DNA of 64,000 nucleotides from Annona cherimola (taxonomy: Eukaryota > Streptophyta > Magnoliopsida > Magnoliales > Annonaceae). The notes below the pieces were generated by a model. It did no database searches, was not told where the DNA came from, and saw only the letters and a program-made list of their open reading frames with translations. Below are positions 24,910 through 37,463 of the stretch, piece by piece (positions within the stretch are counted from its first letter, which is position 1; every line of letters starts with the position of its first letter). The stretch covers positions 37,480,133-37,544,132 of the forward strand of contig CM059975.1 in assembly GCA_030490835.1 (NCBI GenBank), in the 5' to 3' direction. Both the position numbers and the translations under genes were made by a program.

Positions 24910-25220
24910 TATAACTTTTTTAAAAAAAAATTTTACACAAATGTTAATTTAAGTATATTTAACCTGTATATCAATTTTTACCATTTTTTGAGATTTTTAA
25001 ATATTTATTTCGGATTTTTAAAAATCAGTTAAATTACTAAAATGTCACTGATTTTAAAAATCCAAAATAAATATTTAAAAATCTCCGAAAATAGTAAAAT
25101 TGATACATATGTTAAATACACTTAGATTAACAAGTTCATGAAAAAAATTTCAAAAAAATTTTCAAAAAAATAAAAAAATAGATGTATGTGCCCGAGAGCA
25201 TTAAGGCTCAATGTTCCCTG
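24910..25220. mobile_element. Snap-back element, core type I, ends decayed
   Basis: It is a near-palindrome. The left half contains TATCAATTTTTACCATTTTTTGAG and the right half its reverse complement (CTCCGAAAATAGTAAAATTG, then ATACATATGTTAAATAC). The right end has GGCTCAATG, a decayed terminus of the family seen intact at 53907-54357. Confidence 0.7.
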
Positions 25221-25383
25221 ATGCACTTGATCAGCGCCCATCATTGATCATCGGTAAGCCTTTCCATTATTCAATTAGCGGCCCACTTAATCAATGGTCC
25301 AACATTATATTATTGCTTTGAATGATAAATAAAGCATGGGCTCACATGCAGATGCGCTAGTTTTTGCACAAAATGCCTACATG

Positions 25384-26091
25384 TAGGGGTGCAACTTGGG
25401 TAGATTATCTATGAGCATCCACAGACCCGAACATGAATTGGGTAGAATATAATAGAAAATTTTATTTAGGAGTATGAATAGATAGAAATTATTACCTAAT
25501 CCCTTAAATAGGATAAGAGCAGGGTATACATGCTGGGTACCCGGAACCGACATGGATGAATACCCGCACGAGTACCCTAATATATAAATAATTATAAATA
25601 TGTGTATATAAATAAATACATAATAGTTTCTACTCTCTATTCACCAATAAATTATTGTTGGTTTGATTTCCTTATTTTTTTAATAAATTGTTTCTGTTTT
25701 GTATTTGTAATAACAAATGATCATGACGTGAGTGTAGATAATGATGTTAATGTGATTATTAATATGGATAATGAGACTACAAATAATGTGTAAATAGAGG
25801 TAAACAACAACAAAATGAAATTAATTATAAATTGTAAAGTCTAAAATGTAAATGAGTATTGCATTATATTATTTAAAACAATACAAAAATATTTTTTTCA
25901 CTAGCCATTAGTTATTGTAGTAACCGATTTAGATTCGTAACCAGAATTGACCTTATGAGTAACGGATAAGGTAGGGTAACGCATAGTAAGAACAACCGTG
26001 GAAGTGGGTGAGTAGGTTAGACTTTTAAAAAATAGAAAATATGTAGGGTAGATTATTAACCCGAATCGAATTGACCCACGTTGTACCTATA
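25384..26091. mobile_element. hAT-like non-autonomous element, 708 bp
   Basis: The left end is TAGGGGTGCAACTTGGG and the right end CACGTTGTACCTATA, an imperfect inverted pair. The flanks are CCTACATG (25376-25383) and CCTGCATG (26092-26099), an 8-bp duplication with one difference, as expected for hAT. Subterminal GGGTA and ACCCG words repeat on both sides. No transposase is encoded. Confidence 0.8.
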
Positions 26092-26840
26092 CCTGCATGT
26101 TGATTGGCCGTGGTGGAAATCATTCCTTTTAATTCCGTAGACTATGTTATGCTATTGCTATGCCCCTTCGGGCCTTCGCAGCAGATAAGAAAACAAGCAA
26201 GAGTGGAATTTATAAAATAATTTTCGCCAAATTCCACGTTAAGACACAGACATATATATCTATTTTGTATTCCACTCATCGTTATCTGCCCACGAATTTA
26301 TAAAATAATTCAAATGAAATTTTCTTAGATCACCAGGTATTCTTTCATCTTAAAGAAGACAAATCAACTGTTTATACTATAAGAAATTCTCTTGTGTGCA
26401 ATCTATGCATTTACGTCAAAATATAAATTAGACCTAAATGCAACTAACTTAAAGACATTGCAGCTAATCCTTAATATTATTATCAAATACATTACCTACA
26501 ATATCTCAACAATATTTCTTTATATTTGTGTATTTTATGTTATTCACATTTATGTTTCAAGACATGTTTGGCATATTGTAATTATTTATAAATAAAGTAT
26601 ACTATTTTTATTTTTATTTTTATTTTATTTCTATCTTTTATCTTTACATCCGTTAATTTTCTTCTTTTATATTGTTTTTAATGTTAAATTTTTACTAGAA
26701 ATATTCTTTATATTGTTAAATTTTTTAAAAGTCTATAGTTTGATTATAATTATGATATTTACTTACATGATTTATTATTATTATTATTATATATTCATTT
26801 GAAATTCTAAACTTATCACTCTTAGTTAAAAAAAAATGTA
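26092..26840. other. AT-rich stretch, no feature
   Basis: Nothing is supported here except a (TTA)n microsatellite near 26775-26790. Confidence 0.45.
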
Positions 26841-26849
26841 AATTCACCA

Positions 26850-27002
26850 ATATAAATTTCAATCCAAACCTAATTTTTTTAAAAAAATAGTTAAGGTTAA
26901 GGTTTTACAAATAGGATTAGGATTAGGAAAAGAGTTAATATTTTATAAATAGAGTTAGGGTTGAGGCGAACTCGACTTTTATGAGCCCGAGTTGCACCCC
27001 TA
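26850..27002. mobile_element. Fragment of a hAT-like element (right end only)
   Basis: It ends GCCCGAGTTGCACCCCTA. Reading inwards it matches the reverse complement of the left end of the 44092-45060 element (AATAGAGTTAGGGTTGAGG). The other end was not found. Confidence 0.55.
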
Positions 27003-27361
27003 GCTCTGCTCTAAGAATGCAATTACCCTTATATTTTCAAGGTTTCCTGATAACTTATGAAAAAAATTTCTTTTTTAATTAACTTTTAAATGTCAAAAAA
27101 TGTGCAAATGAGACTTATTAGCAAAGATACTTGTTTTACTTTTGATGTAGTTTTAATAAATTAATTAAAACAAAAATGTAGTATTATTAGGCCGATTTCA
27201 TACACTTTTGGTATTTTAAAAACTAAAATTGACAAAGTCATTATTATAGAGGAATATTGAGATTTTTGTGTATAAATTACTAAATCAAAAATTATACAGA
27301 GGAAAAAATGCAAAAAACTTTAATTTCTTCAATTGCAACAAATTAAACTTGTATTGCAAGC

Positions 27362-27689
27362 GGAACCTGGTTCAATGCACTTGGGTGTACTTCACCTATT
27401 TTTTAATTCTTTTAAAAACTTTTTCATGAAACCGTTAATCGAAGTGTATTTAATATATGAATTAATTTTTTATCATTTTTGGAGATTTTTAAATATTTTT
27501 GGATTTTTTTAAAATCAGTTGCATTTTTAGTAATTAAAATCTCTAAAAATGATAAAAATTTATATACATGTTAAATACACTTAGATTAACAATTGTGTAA
27601 AAAAAATTTCAAAAAAAAAATAATAAATGGGTGAAGTACACCCAGGTACATTGAGGTTCAATGCACACGGATGCATTAAATTGTATCCC
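27362..27689. mobile_element. Snap-back element, core type I, with 9-bp TSD
   Basis: It is 328 bp. The flanks are ATTGCAAGC (27353-27361) and ATTGCAAAC (27690-27698). The left end has TTCAATGCACTTGGGTGTAC; the right end has GTACACCCAGGTACATTGAG and TTCAATGCACACGGATGC. The halves are inverse copies around the centre near 27530. No coding capacity. Confidence 0.8.
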
Positions 27690-27699
27690 ATTGCAAACA

Positions 27700-29540
27700 C
27701 ATCCATAGATCATAATTGTACGACGTACTTGCCGACTTAAACACAATTACCATCCTCACCACTAAGCACACTTCACACTATGGAAGTAGCATTCATTTTC
27801 AAAAAAGAAAAAAAAGTTGAGTTCGAATGGGGATGATTCTATCAAACTCCTTTCTATGCAACTCATTCAATTTAGCTAGATGGTTGATAAAAAATTTACT
27901 CTATCTATTGTATTTAGCATCATTTATGTTATCACAAAAATCCCTTTGTTTGTCTAATATCACTGTATATGGCTGCATTTATAAATATGTACAATCAATG
28001 TAATAAAATGATTTAATATTAAATATCAAAATTTAAATAGTATTTTCAGCATTGAAACGATCTAAAACATCATTATTATATAGATAAATGATTATATAAA
28101 GTATTACTATATTCCAGTATATGTGTGAATAGAAGTAAATATTTTTCCTAATTTACACATAAATGTACCTTTTTTGAGCAAATATGACATATGCACATAT
28201 AGGATTTAAATGAAACTTAGTCTCGTAACTAAATAAAAGATATTAAATATAATAAATAGACTGAATTTTCTATCAATTATCAAAATCATAAATTTTAAAA
28301 GGTTATATAGAAATACTTTTATATAACTAGATTACATAGAAGCGTCTCAGAGTATGAAATAGGTCAAAAGCAACCAAACTTTACCTTATGTTTGGCCGAG
28401 CCTTTCTTGCTATCAATAGAACTTTTTCTAACTAATAAACAATTACATATCACAATGTAAGTATTGGCAAAAAATATATGTATAATGCAGATTTGGAGGA
28501 TCGTAATTGTAGAAAATTACTGTAATATAGAAGAACAAATTTAATGCTTATCTACATCCCATAAGCCAATCACGCCTTTAATTAACTAAGGATAGAAGTG
28601 CCCTTATAAAATTGATAGAAAGATGTAGATATGTATAATTATCTTCGACAAGAAATTTATCATATCATGAACTTAAATTTTTCATCAAAATTATATACAT
28701 ATTTTAATCACTACCTTTTTATGAGTTTCTTATGAGCATCTCAACTGGTATTTCAGGCCCTAAGACATTCTAAAATTTTCATATAACATTCAAACAAATA
28801 TCTAACAATATTTCCATTTTCCTTATTCAGTGGACACTCTCATAAAAAATTAGGGTGATTGCTGTTGTCACTGGTCATCAGCGTGTCCTCTGTGAATGCT
28901 AGACATTGTACTAAGATACCTTTGGCCATGTGACTATTTTAATCACTATCTTATTATTTTTCCATCACCTTCTTATTATTTTTTAAACAAAAATAACTTC
29001 AAAAAAAGTATGATGGAGATCAGATGCCATGAGAAGAGGGATGGGCAAGCATTAAGCAAAGTACGGCCGAGTTTTCTTAAGTATAGGGTTGGGTTTCCGC
29101 AAACCTAGTTGCGAATAGAATTGGGTCTAATCCCTTCTTATTAATCCATTCGGTTTGGGTTAAAGCCAGTATTGATAGTTATTAGGTACATTTTTTGGAA
29201 ACTGAAACCGGAATTTTTCAGTGTCTAACTAGTTCGGGTTAGGAAAAACTCACCTGATGTGGACCCCAAGGCCCAATGTGGATCCTGATACATATTAAAC
29301 CTCTCTAATAGGAGAAAAATCTAATTAAAGTTATTTTTGTAATTCTATATTATGAATGTATTTTGGTCAAAACATGAGTTCGTTTGTAAGTTTTGCGAAA
29401 AGTTAACCTAGGTGCGGGGAAAAGTCTAATCCCTCTATTTGATTGATAATCTATAAATATTAAAAGATTGTCTTTTACAATTTTCTGTTTTTGGAATATT
29501 AAGTAAATAAATATTAATATAATAAAGAACATGAATTTTT
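27700..29540. other. AT-rich intergenic stretch, no gene
   Basis: No coding region or clear transposon ends are seen. Around 29095-29260 there are GGGTTGGGTTT and CGGTTTGGGTT words like hAT-like subterminal repeats, but no bounded element. Confidence 0.5.
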
Positions 29541-29548
29541 TTTATTAA

Positions 29549-29879
29549 GGGCATATTTGGGAAGTGATAAAACTTTTAGATGAAAAGTTTTTAATATGAG
29601 AAATGATAAAACTTTTAAATGAAAAATTTTTGGTGTAAAAGTTGTCAAAGTGAAATAAAATAATGTGATATGATAGGAGTAATGAGGAGGAGTAAAAAGA
29701 ACAAAGTTAAAATAGACAGGTTAATCGTATAGGTAGTTGTGTAGAAATGATTAAAAAGTAGTATAATTATATAGGAAAATTTTAAGAAATGATTAAAAAA
29801 TATGGTAGTTATGGAGAGTAAAAAGTTATATATTGAAAAGTTTTAACTTGAAATTTTTTGTATGTTACCAAACACACTC
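29549..29879. mobile_element. Tourist-like MITE, 331 bp, TAA duplication
   Basis: It starts GGGCATATTTGGGAAGTG and ends CCAAACACACTC, flanked by TAA (29546-29548 and 29880-29882). It has a short internal tandem duplication of the GATAAAACTTTTAGATGAAAA segment near its left end. This is the most complete reference copy of the family in the window. Confidence 0.85.
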
Positions 29880-29889
29880 TAAAAACTGT

Positions 29890-30297
29890 TAAATTAGAAA
29901 GAAATGATATCATATGATAGGGTAATGTGAGGAGTAAAGAGGAAAAAGTTAAAAATGGATAGGTTAGTTATATAATTGGTTGTGTAGAAATGATTAAAAA
30001 GTAGGTTAATAGTATAAGAAAATAATGAAAATAATTTTAAAATAGAATAATTTTGGCTGGTGAAAAGTTGTAGAGTACGTTTGGTTTGATGAAGCAATGT
30101 GAGATTTTAGGATGGGATGTGGAATGAAAAATGGAAAATTTTGAAAATTTTATAATTGATATAAAATGATATGAATAAAGCTGAAATAAATAAGATAGCT
30201 AAAATGAAAATAATTAAAAATATATGGAAAAAATTAAACCCTCAGATTAAAAAGTTTTAGCTTGATATTTTTTTACTTATTGCCCAACACATCCTTA
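29890..30297. mobile_element. Second Tourist-like MITE, interrupted by another small element
   Basis: Body sequence of the same family (TGATATCATATGATAGGG) is interrupted after GAAAAGTTGTAGAG by a segment beginning TACGTTTGGTTTGATGAAG (about 30074-30243). The family sequence resumes with AAAAAGTTTTAGCTTGATAT and ends CCCAACACATCC. Confidence 0.6.
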
Positions 30298-30396
30298 ATT
30301 AAAATTTTTAAATATTTGAGATTATTACGTTAATTGCTACATATGAGCAAGTTGATCTCACTCTCACATACAAAAATTTTTCTATCAATTTTTTTG

Positions 30397-30731
30397 GGGG
30401 TTGTTTGGCGAGGAGCAAAACTCACCCCTTTTTGTAAAACTTTTCACGAGATGGTCTTCAATGCAAAAACTGGTCCATTCAATCAGTCATCCCGGCACTG
30501 TTTGTGACGCAACAGCATGCTTCGGCGGCTTCAATGCCTTCTCAATTTTGACCGCCCGTACTCAATCAGATAGGTGCATGCTGCTGCACCGGCTTCAATG
30601 CCTTCTCAATTTTGACCGCTCATACTCAACCAGATAGTTAATGCACGCACCGGCGATGAAGGAAATTGATGGTTGATGTGTTTTAAGGCAGAAAACACGT
30701 CGAAAACTTTTAACCCATGCCAAACAGCCCC
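30397..30731. mobile_element. MITE with GGGGYTGTTTGGC ends and GC-rich centre
   Basis: The left end is GGGGTTGTTTGGC and the right end GCCAAACAGCCCC. The centre is GC-richer than its surroundings and holds a tandem duplication of a ~47-bp segment (GCTTCAATGCCTTCTCAATT at about 30528 and 30592). The 78-codon open frame here spans the duplication and is not called as a gene. Confidence 0.65.
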
Positions 30732-30856
30732 TTAGTTTAAAAAAATTTGGGTTTTTAATTTTTTTCTGTCGGTGGTTCATATCTGGGCTTTATAGCAATT
30801 TTGTTAGAGGTATTAACCAAATTGAATTGTAGGCTAAATCAGGGCTACGATCATAT

Positions 30857-31066
30857 GCCCCCGGGTGCATTGAGCCTTAATGCACCCGGTTTACTACACC
30901 TATTTTTAAAAAAAAAATTGAACATTTTTTCATGAAGCTAATAATCTAGGTGTATTTAATATATGTATCAATTTTTACCATTTTTGAAAAATCTAAAAAT
31001 TTCTAAAATTGGTAAAAATTGATATATATTTTAAATATACTTATATTAACCGTCATTGAGCCTTGC
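30857..31066. mobile_element. Snap-back element, core type I, right terminus truncated
   Basis: The left terminus is CCCCGGGTGCATTGAGCC then TTAATGCACCCGG, followed by the core TGTATCAATTTTTACCATTT and its inverse. The right terminus is reduced to CATTGAGCC. Confidence 0.7.
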
Positions 31067-31510
31067 TGAATCAACGGTTTCGATTTGACGGGGATTAAAA
31101 CTGGGCCCAGATAAGGGGGTGGATAGCGGATAGCGGATAGCGGACTAATGCATAAAAACACCGGCCTTAGGTACAACAGAATCTTGGCACAATAACATTA
31201 GCAGCGTAGTTAGCTCTGCTGCTGCCCTTTTATGATTACACTATTGTCATGGATCACTTCCTATGAAAGGTGGCAAACGTGGTTCAGAAGGCATCACTCG
31301 TCAATAGCAGCAGCTGCCTTCTTTAACCCAACCTTGCCAGAGGGAAGAGCCCGGCCTAGCTGTCATTTCTTGCTTTTTTCCGAGTACGACGCATGAGGAG
31401 AGTAGGTTTACGGCTTAGTAGAGCAGGTTCCAAATTTGCCAGGCAGGGGTCAGAACGTGGAAAGCAAATTATTATACAGTCATTTTTTTTGCTACTACTT
31501 GGCCGAGCCA
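31067..31510. other. Unannotated, GC-richer stretch
   Basis: Contains GGATAGCGGATAGCGGATAGCGG (three 9-mers at about 31120-31143). The open frame at 31393-31596 runs into the next snap-back element and is not supported as a gene. Confidence 0.4.
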
Positions 31511-31511
31511 A

Positions 31512-31826
31512 AGTTTCAATGCATAGGTGTGCAAAATCCTATTTTTTCAAATATATTTTTGAATTAGATATATTTATTAAGTTTTACTATTTTTAAATAT
31601 GTATATATTTTTCAAAAAAAATTAGTGACATTTTTGTCATTTAAAAACGACTAAAACTTACCGTATTTTAAAAAATCAAAAAAATATATACACATTTCCA
31701 AAAATGGTAAATTTTGATTATAGATTAAATATACCTAGATTAATAGTTTTATGAATTCAAAAAATATTTCTAAAAATGAGGCTTTACACTCTAATGGATT
31801 GAAATTTCAATGCATCTATGCACACG
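31512..31826. mobile_element. Snap-back element, divergent core
   Basis: The termini are TTTCAATGCATAGGTGTGCA and its inverse partner TTTCAATGCATCTATGCACAC. The internal halves are complementary (AAGTTTTACTATTTTTAAATA against CCAAAAATGGTAAATTTTG). Confidence 0.65.
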
Positions 31827-31882
31827 TTGGAACATTAAGACTACTTAAGAAGAGTTATGTTTCAAAACACCAGGCTTCGTTT

Positions 31883-32226
31883 AAATTTTAATGCAACTAG
31901 GGCAAAATCTATTTTTTTTATTTCTTTGAAAATTTTTACAAGACTGTTAATGTAAGTGTCTTTAATTGTGAATTAAGTTTTATCATTTTTAGAGATATGC
32001 ATATTTTTTTAATTTTTTTAATTTTTTAAAATCGAGTGTATATATACACTTGTTTTTACTTTTAAATGACTAAAATAATTCTATTTTTGAAAAAAAATGC
32101 ATCTCTAAAACTAGTTAAACTTAATAATAAGTTAACTATATCTAAATTAATAATTTTATAAAAAATAAAAAAATTTTGCACTCGATTACGCTAAATTTTT
32201 TTTGCAATAGGTGCATTGAATTGGAA
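31883..32226. mobile_element. Snap-back element, divergent core
   Basis: The left end is TTTTAATGCAACTAGGGC and the right end CAATAGGTGCATTGAATTGG. The core AAGTTTTATCATTTTTAGAGAT is inverted at about 32098-32125. It is adjacent to, but separate from, the preceding copy. Confidence 0.6.
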
Positions 32227-32449
32227 CTCTATTTATAACATATATAATGAAGTATTCACATCATCTGTTTTGGATATAGATCATGAGATCAATATTAAGC
32301 ATTAATATTCACTCTCGTAGATATCACAATTTTGACCATTGTCCCAACTACTCCTGTATTTGCAAGGAAAGAAGTATTCGCATCATCTGTGTAGATATAA
32401 ATCAATATTAAGCATTAAAAGTGTTAAAATGCACAATTTGACCAGTGTC

Positions 32450-32915
32450 CAAGCTACTCCTATATTTTTGCAGGGGTGTTGAATGTATTTGATGCTCTTT
32501 CTTGACTTGAAACAAACAACCTTGGCTAAAACTTTCAAAATTGCAGTAAAGCAAGGTACAAAATCTCCATTTTCATTTACTATGCAATCAACTAGGGTTA
32601 GCATGCCGAGCTACTCCCGTATTTGAAGGGGTGTTGAATGCATTTGATGCTCCGTCATGACATGAAACAAACAAACTTGGCTGAAACTTCAAAATTGCAG
32701 TAAAGCTAGTTACAAAATCTCAATTTTTGTTTAATTTGCAATCAACTAAGGTCAGCCTGCTGAGCTACTCCTATATTTGCACGGGTGTTGAATGCATTTT
32801 TTACTTTGTCATGGCGTGAAACAAACAAACTTAGCTGAAACTTTCGAAATTACAATAAAGCCAAGCACAGAATCTCCATTTTCGTTTACTTTGCAATTAA
32901 CTTGGGTCCATTTGC
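32450..32915. repeat. 155-bp tandem repeat, three copies
   Basis: The landmark GGGTGTTGAATG occurs at 32474, 32629 and 32783 (periods 155 and 154). Each unit also contains GAAACAAACAA and CAAAATCTCCATTTTC variants. Minus-strand open frames here (for example 32383-32604 and 32809-33153) repeat the peptide VNENGD. Both are probably a by-product of the repeat, although a former repetitive exon is possible. Confidence 0.85.
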
Positions 32916-33525
32916 CAGCAGTGTTTATCATTGTTGTTACACGATATTGTCTCATTCGGCAGCGATTGTAGCTTTTGTCTCGTAAATCTATAGGTGGAGT
33001 TATATCTCTAGATTTTTTTAAAATAACACAGATTATTTTCTGCAATTTGTAAGAATGTTTTAGGTCTTTATTGTAAGAAATATTAAAATATAGTGAATAT
33101 ACTAATAAAAAAAATTGGTCAAGTAGATTACTGAGGGTGATGCTGCTGTTCATTCGTAGTCTTCCCTGTAAAGGCCAAATCCCATCTTAGCGATAATGGA
33201 ATTTGATTTAGATACTAATGGTATGATGTAGCACTCTATTTTTGAATATATCATGGTTGTCTTATTTGAATCTAATCGACAAATCATGTATTAGATTTAC
33301 AAACGAATCCTAAAAAAAAATATCCAATGGTTATATGAATATTATCTTCTAAGCAAATAATACATTATGTGCAAAGATTCAAAAATCATTTAAAATTTAT
33401 CATTAGAAGAAGTTAAAATCCTCTCACATTTCTTCAGTCATCACTTATCGACATATTATGAATGACAATTGGATAGAATATATAGACATCCATTTACAAT
33501 AAAGAAGTAATCTTGTTAGATCGAG
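32916..33525. other. Unannotated stretch
   Basis: No gene or repeat boundary was recognised. Confidence 0.4.
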
Positions 33526-33530
33526 CTAAG

Positions 33531-33800
33531 CAAATATCTCACTTAGTCCATCTCAAAAAACTCATTTACAGTATTTTTTCGTTGTTTCTTCATACAATTG
33601 TTTATCTATATGTATTTAACATATAAACTAAGTTTTACCATTTTTAAAAAATCAAAAAATATATACACATATTTAAAAATAGAAAAAATTTATTATATGT
33701 TAAATAAACTTTAAATAAACAAGTGTATAAAGAAAAAAGTAAAAAAAGTGTTACAAAAAGGTATTTTGACGTAAGCTAAATGAGATATTTGTTTAGCCTA
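33531..33800. mobile_element. Snap-back element, core type II
   Basis: The left terminus GAGCTAAGCAAATATCTCAC pairs with the right terminus GAGATATTTGTTTAGCC. The core TTTAACATATAAACTAAGTTTTACC is followed by its inverse. It is the same terminal class as 51711-52064. Confidence 0.75.
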
Positions 33801-34849
33801 AATCCAAATGTATTTAGTTTATTTTCCCAATTTTACTTCTTGATTTTTTATATATTTTTACACAATTTTAAAAGTCGAAATTTTTCATCATTTTTCATGT
33901 GAGTGGCAAGTGAGATATATGAAAATTCTTGGTTTTCAAAAATTTATAAAAAAAATATAGAAAATTTTTAAATTGTAAAATTAGGTATATAAAGTACAAA
34001 CTACATACATGTGGGCCTATATGAAAATGAAAAAAAAAATAAAAACAAAAATATTTACAAGTGAACCCATAAAAGCTAGTTGTAACTTAAGCCAGCTGTA
34101 CTGTATCAAAACTCTTTAAAGTAATCTATTTAAAATTTAATAATATTAACTTTTATTATCTTTACTAAAAATACAAATTTTGTTATTACTTGCATCATTA
34201 AGTGATTGGCATAAGTGTATATAGGGTGTTAAAGTTGAAAGGTCCAAAGTTAGAGAAAGGTGGTCATCTCATTACCAATCTAATGAAAATAGAACCGATT
34301 TTCTAGCCACGTGGTTGTCTGGTTCTGATTATTCTAGTTGAACCGACCAGTTATTCCGGTTTAACCGGTTGATCCACTCAGTTAGCGGGCTAAACATATT
34401 ATCGGTCACACTTTCATTAGATAACATTGCTCATTACCCCTTTTTTAGATTGCACTTTCATTAGATTTTGGTCATCCAAGTGGGTAACCCAATCAAATAT
34501 ATTAATATATAAAGTTTAACCGAACCAATACATGGCTTCACACAAATCTAATGGCAGATCCTTAGATTTTAGAAATATTTGTCACAATAAATAATTCTAT
34601 TTCATCTTGGCTAGATTTTGAAAATTCACATGGTAAACATTTTTTTAAAATACAGTTTTTAATATTATAATAGAAAATTGCAAAAAACCTTAAAATAAAA
34701 ATATTTTCAAAAATTAGTATTCATATTAAATAAATATGTTTTGCGTCTCTCATATTTTGAAATTTTCCATAAAACATTTTTCTACTTTGTAGATATTATT
34801 TGATGTGAGAATTTTTTTGGAAAATTAATTTTAAAGATATTTTCTAAAA
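33801..34849. other. AT-rich stretch, no gene
   Basis: A motif-rich segment CGGTTTAACCGGTTGATCC lies near 34353-34371 without bounded ends. Nothing else is supported. Confidence 0.4.
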
Positions 34850-35022
34850 ATTACTAAATATGTCATTGATTTTAAAAATCTAAAAAAAAATCTGAAAATA
34901 TCCTAAAAGGTAAAAATTGATACACATGTTAAATATACTTAGATTAAAAGCCGTGTAAAAAATATTTTAGAAATTAAAAAAAAAGATATTTGCACCTAAA
35001 AGCACTGAAGCAAGTGCATAAT
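34850..35022. mobile_element. Half of a snap-back element, core type I
   Basis: Contains the right-hand half only (AAAAGGTAAAAATTGATACACATGTTAAATATACTTAGATTAA) followed by a decayed end (CACCTAAAAGCACTGAAGC). The left half is not recognisable. Confidence 0.5.
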
Positions 35023-36215
35023 ATCAAAGCCTGCTAAGTAAAGCTCTCATGTTCGGCCACCAATGGCGGACATACTCTCGAATTAGGAGGTGGAAACTCT
35101 TCTACATGACATTAGAGATGATTTTTTAAATTTTAATAACTATAGAGATGCTTTTGAAATTTTATAAAGAATTTTTTGTAGATATTATAAAAATTGAATG
35201 GAACTAAAAACCAAAAAACAAACATCATGATTTCACTTAAAGAGTTAGTCTGATGTTTGAAATCATCGACAAAATTTTATCTATTATTTGGTGAATGGTA
35301 CAAATTGGTGGCACTGACATCTAAATTTTAATGCATTACTTACGAGATATACCGGAATGCTGCCTATTGGCTACTGGACCCTATTCACACAATTGGAGGA
35401 AGTTCTTAGAATTCCACACACTGAAGCATTTATGGTGTATGGAATTATAAGACAATTTAAGGAGGCAAATCAGCTACAAAATACAGAAGCAATGATGGAG
35501 GAAAGCGCTGCAATGTAGGTAACGCCACCGGAGGGAAGAATTAAAGTGAACATTTTTTTGTTGGGTCATGAATTAAAGTGAACATTTATGCATGAAAGAT
35601 AAGGAACTTATTGGTCGATGTAAATTTGTTTAGGTTTACTTGGGTCGGTCTTACTCAATTTGTAAAACTTTAACCCGAACCTACATTTAACTCTACCTTT
35701 AAAACTCCAACTTAACCCTAAATTAAATCTATAAATTTGGTTTAGTTCAGATTGCAAATCAGGTCAATAAATATATAATATTTATATATTTAAATATCTT
35801 TTACTTAATTAAATTAATATTAAAATATAAATTTTATATTAAAGAATAAAAATGATTAATTTTTATAGCAATACATTTCAACTTATAAGTTATTTAGTAA
35901 CACATTTGCTAAGTAATCTTATTTCAAAGCAATAGTACCTAATTAACGATTATGTATTATATAATTATATATTGATCTCAAAATAATACTCAATGTTGTT
36001 GAATTTATAGATTATCTTTTAATAATTTATTATATTTTACATTAATGTACTATATCAGGTCAGGTCGGGCTAGCAACATCCTAACCCAAATTAACTCATT
36101 TTCAACATCGAGTCAGTTCAAATCCGATTATGTGACTAATTTTTTTACAAAACGTATAATTCAACCCTATTATAAATCAGGTTAAGTTCGGATTAAAATC
36201 AACTTTACTTATACC
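35023..36215. other. Non-coding stretch with GGGT-rich element traces
   Basis: A 29-bp segment GAATTAAAGTGAACATTT is duplicated at about 35537-35590. From 35630 to 36200 there are opposing GGGTCGG and CCCGAAC words and CAGGTCGGGC, like hAT-like subterminal repeats, but ends could not be fixed. Confidence 0.35.
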
Positions 36216-36221
36216 CCACCA

Positions 36222-36430
36222 CCAAGGGTCTACCCTAGTGGTAACATCCATAGCTCGTTTTATTGAGATCTAGTGTTTGATTTTCAGCATGTGCAGCATC
36301 CGGGTATTTCTTTCTCCTCTGTTTTGTAGGAGTTTTATTTCTCCCATTTAGTAAAAGTTTAATTGATGAGAGCTTGTTGTCTCTCTTAGAAAATTGTAAG
36401 AATGTCTCAGGGCATAAATGTAACACAAAT
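36222..36430 (+). mobile_element. SINE-like, tRNA-derived unit
   Basis: An A-box-like TACCCTAGTGG lies at 36231-36241 and a B-box-like GTGTTTGATTTTC at 36273-36285, with tRNA-like spacing. A ~140-bp non-tRNA body follows, with inverted CTCCTC/GTAGGAG words. No clear tail or TSD. The minus-strand open frame across it is not a gene. Confidence 0.5.
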
Positions 36431-36893
36431 TGAGATAGTTATAAATATATACGTAAAAAATTTTATTTACACCCCTATTTTGCAGTAGTGATTTGTGATG
36501 AAAATGGGAAATTCGTGGCTACTAAAGGTTGGACACGAATGGGTATTTTGGGTTGTCTGAAGATGGAAAGCAATGGCGACAATGGCAGTGTAGCTAGGAT
36601 GAAATGGCTAATGTAATCGCAAACAGAAAGGCGGATGTAGAGAGTGATTATTTGGTCTTAGTAAAATGTTGAATAATGAAGATGAAGTAATTTTGGCAGT
36701 TGGTGCGATATCGAAGGAGATGAGGAGTAGCTTGAATTTGAACGAAATATCTTTTACGCATGTATATTAGTAATGGTAAACAGGTGGCCCACCTGCTGAC
36801 CGATTATGCGACTCAATTGGGATAAAACGTAACTGCATTGATCGCATATCAATTCATATGTAATGATCAATTATTTTGCATGTAAGCTTAAGC

Positions 36894-37347
36894 TATTGTA
36901 TTTTTGGACTCATATACATAATAATTATATATACATTATCATAAATAGTGACCCAAAATTATAAAGTGATCTTATAAAGTTTATGACCCAAATCATCTAA
37001 TTAAGCATGAGTCTCCTATGCATAGAAATCTTATTGCTTATTTTCTAATTTCTAATTTTATGATGGGTTGAATTATAAATATGAAAGATAGGTATGTCAT
37101 ATAAACAGTTGCGGTCCTAGATTATGCACTATTGGCTTTTTTTTAACATCCCATCATTGGAAAAGATGAGTCGTCTTCTCTAAAAAACCCTAAGACATTA
37201 ACTTGGAAGACCTAGAAACCACCAGATTCAAGAACAACTGCTTCTATGGATTCAGGTACGCTTTCGCTTATGGTTTATTTTCTTAGTGATTTAATATAAA
37301 AGATCCTAGGGTGATTATGGTTTTAATCAATAAGGTTTTTTTTAACA
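36894..37347 (+). repeat. 5' LTR of the copia element
   Basis: It starts TATTGTATTTTTGGAC and ends TAAGGTTTTTTTTAACA. It aligns with 43602-44060 and 48196-48651. It contains CACTAT..TTATGCAC and ends in AACA. Confidence 0.88.
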
Positions 37348-37349
37348 AG

Positions 37350-37362
37350 TGGTATCAGAGCC
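37350..37362 (+). other. Primer-binding site of the copia element (tRNA-iMet type)
   Basis: TGGTATCAGAGCC, two bases after the LTR. It is an exact match to the complement of the plant initiator tRNA-Met 3' end. Confidence 0.9.
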
Positions 37363-37463
37363 AATCTTTATGTTGAATCATTGGAAAAGTTATCAATTTT
37401 ATACAAAATTTTAGACTTTTGAAATTGTTTAAAATTATGCCGGATGAATATGGCAAGAAAGAA

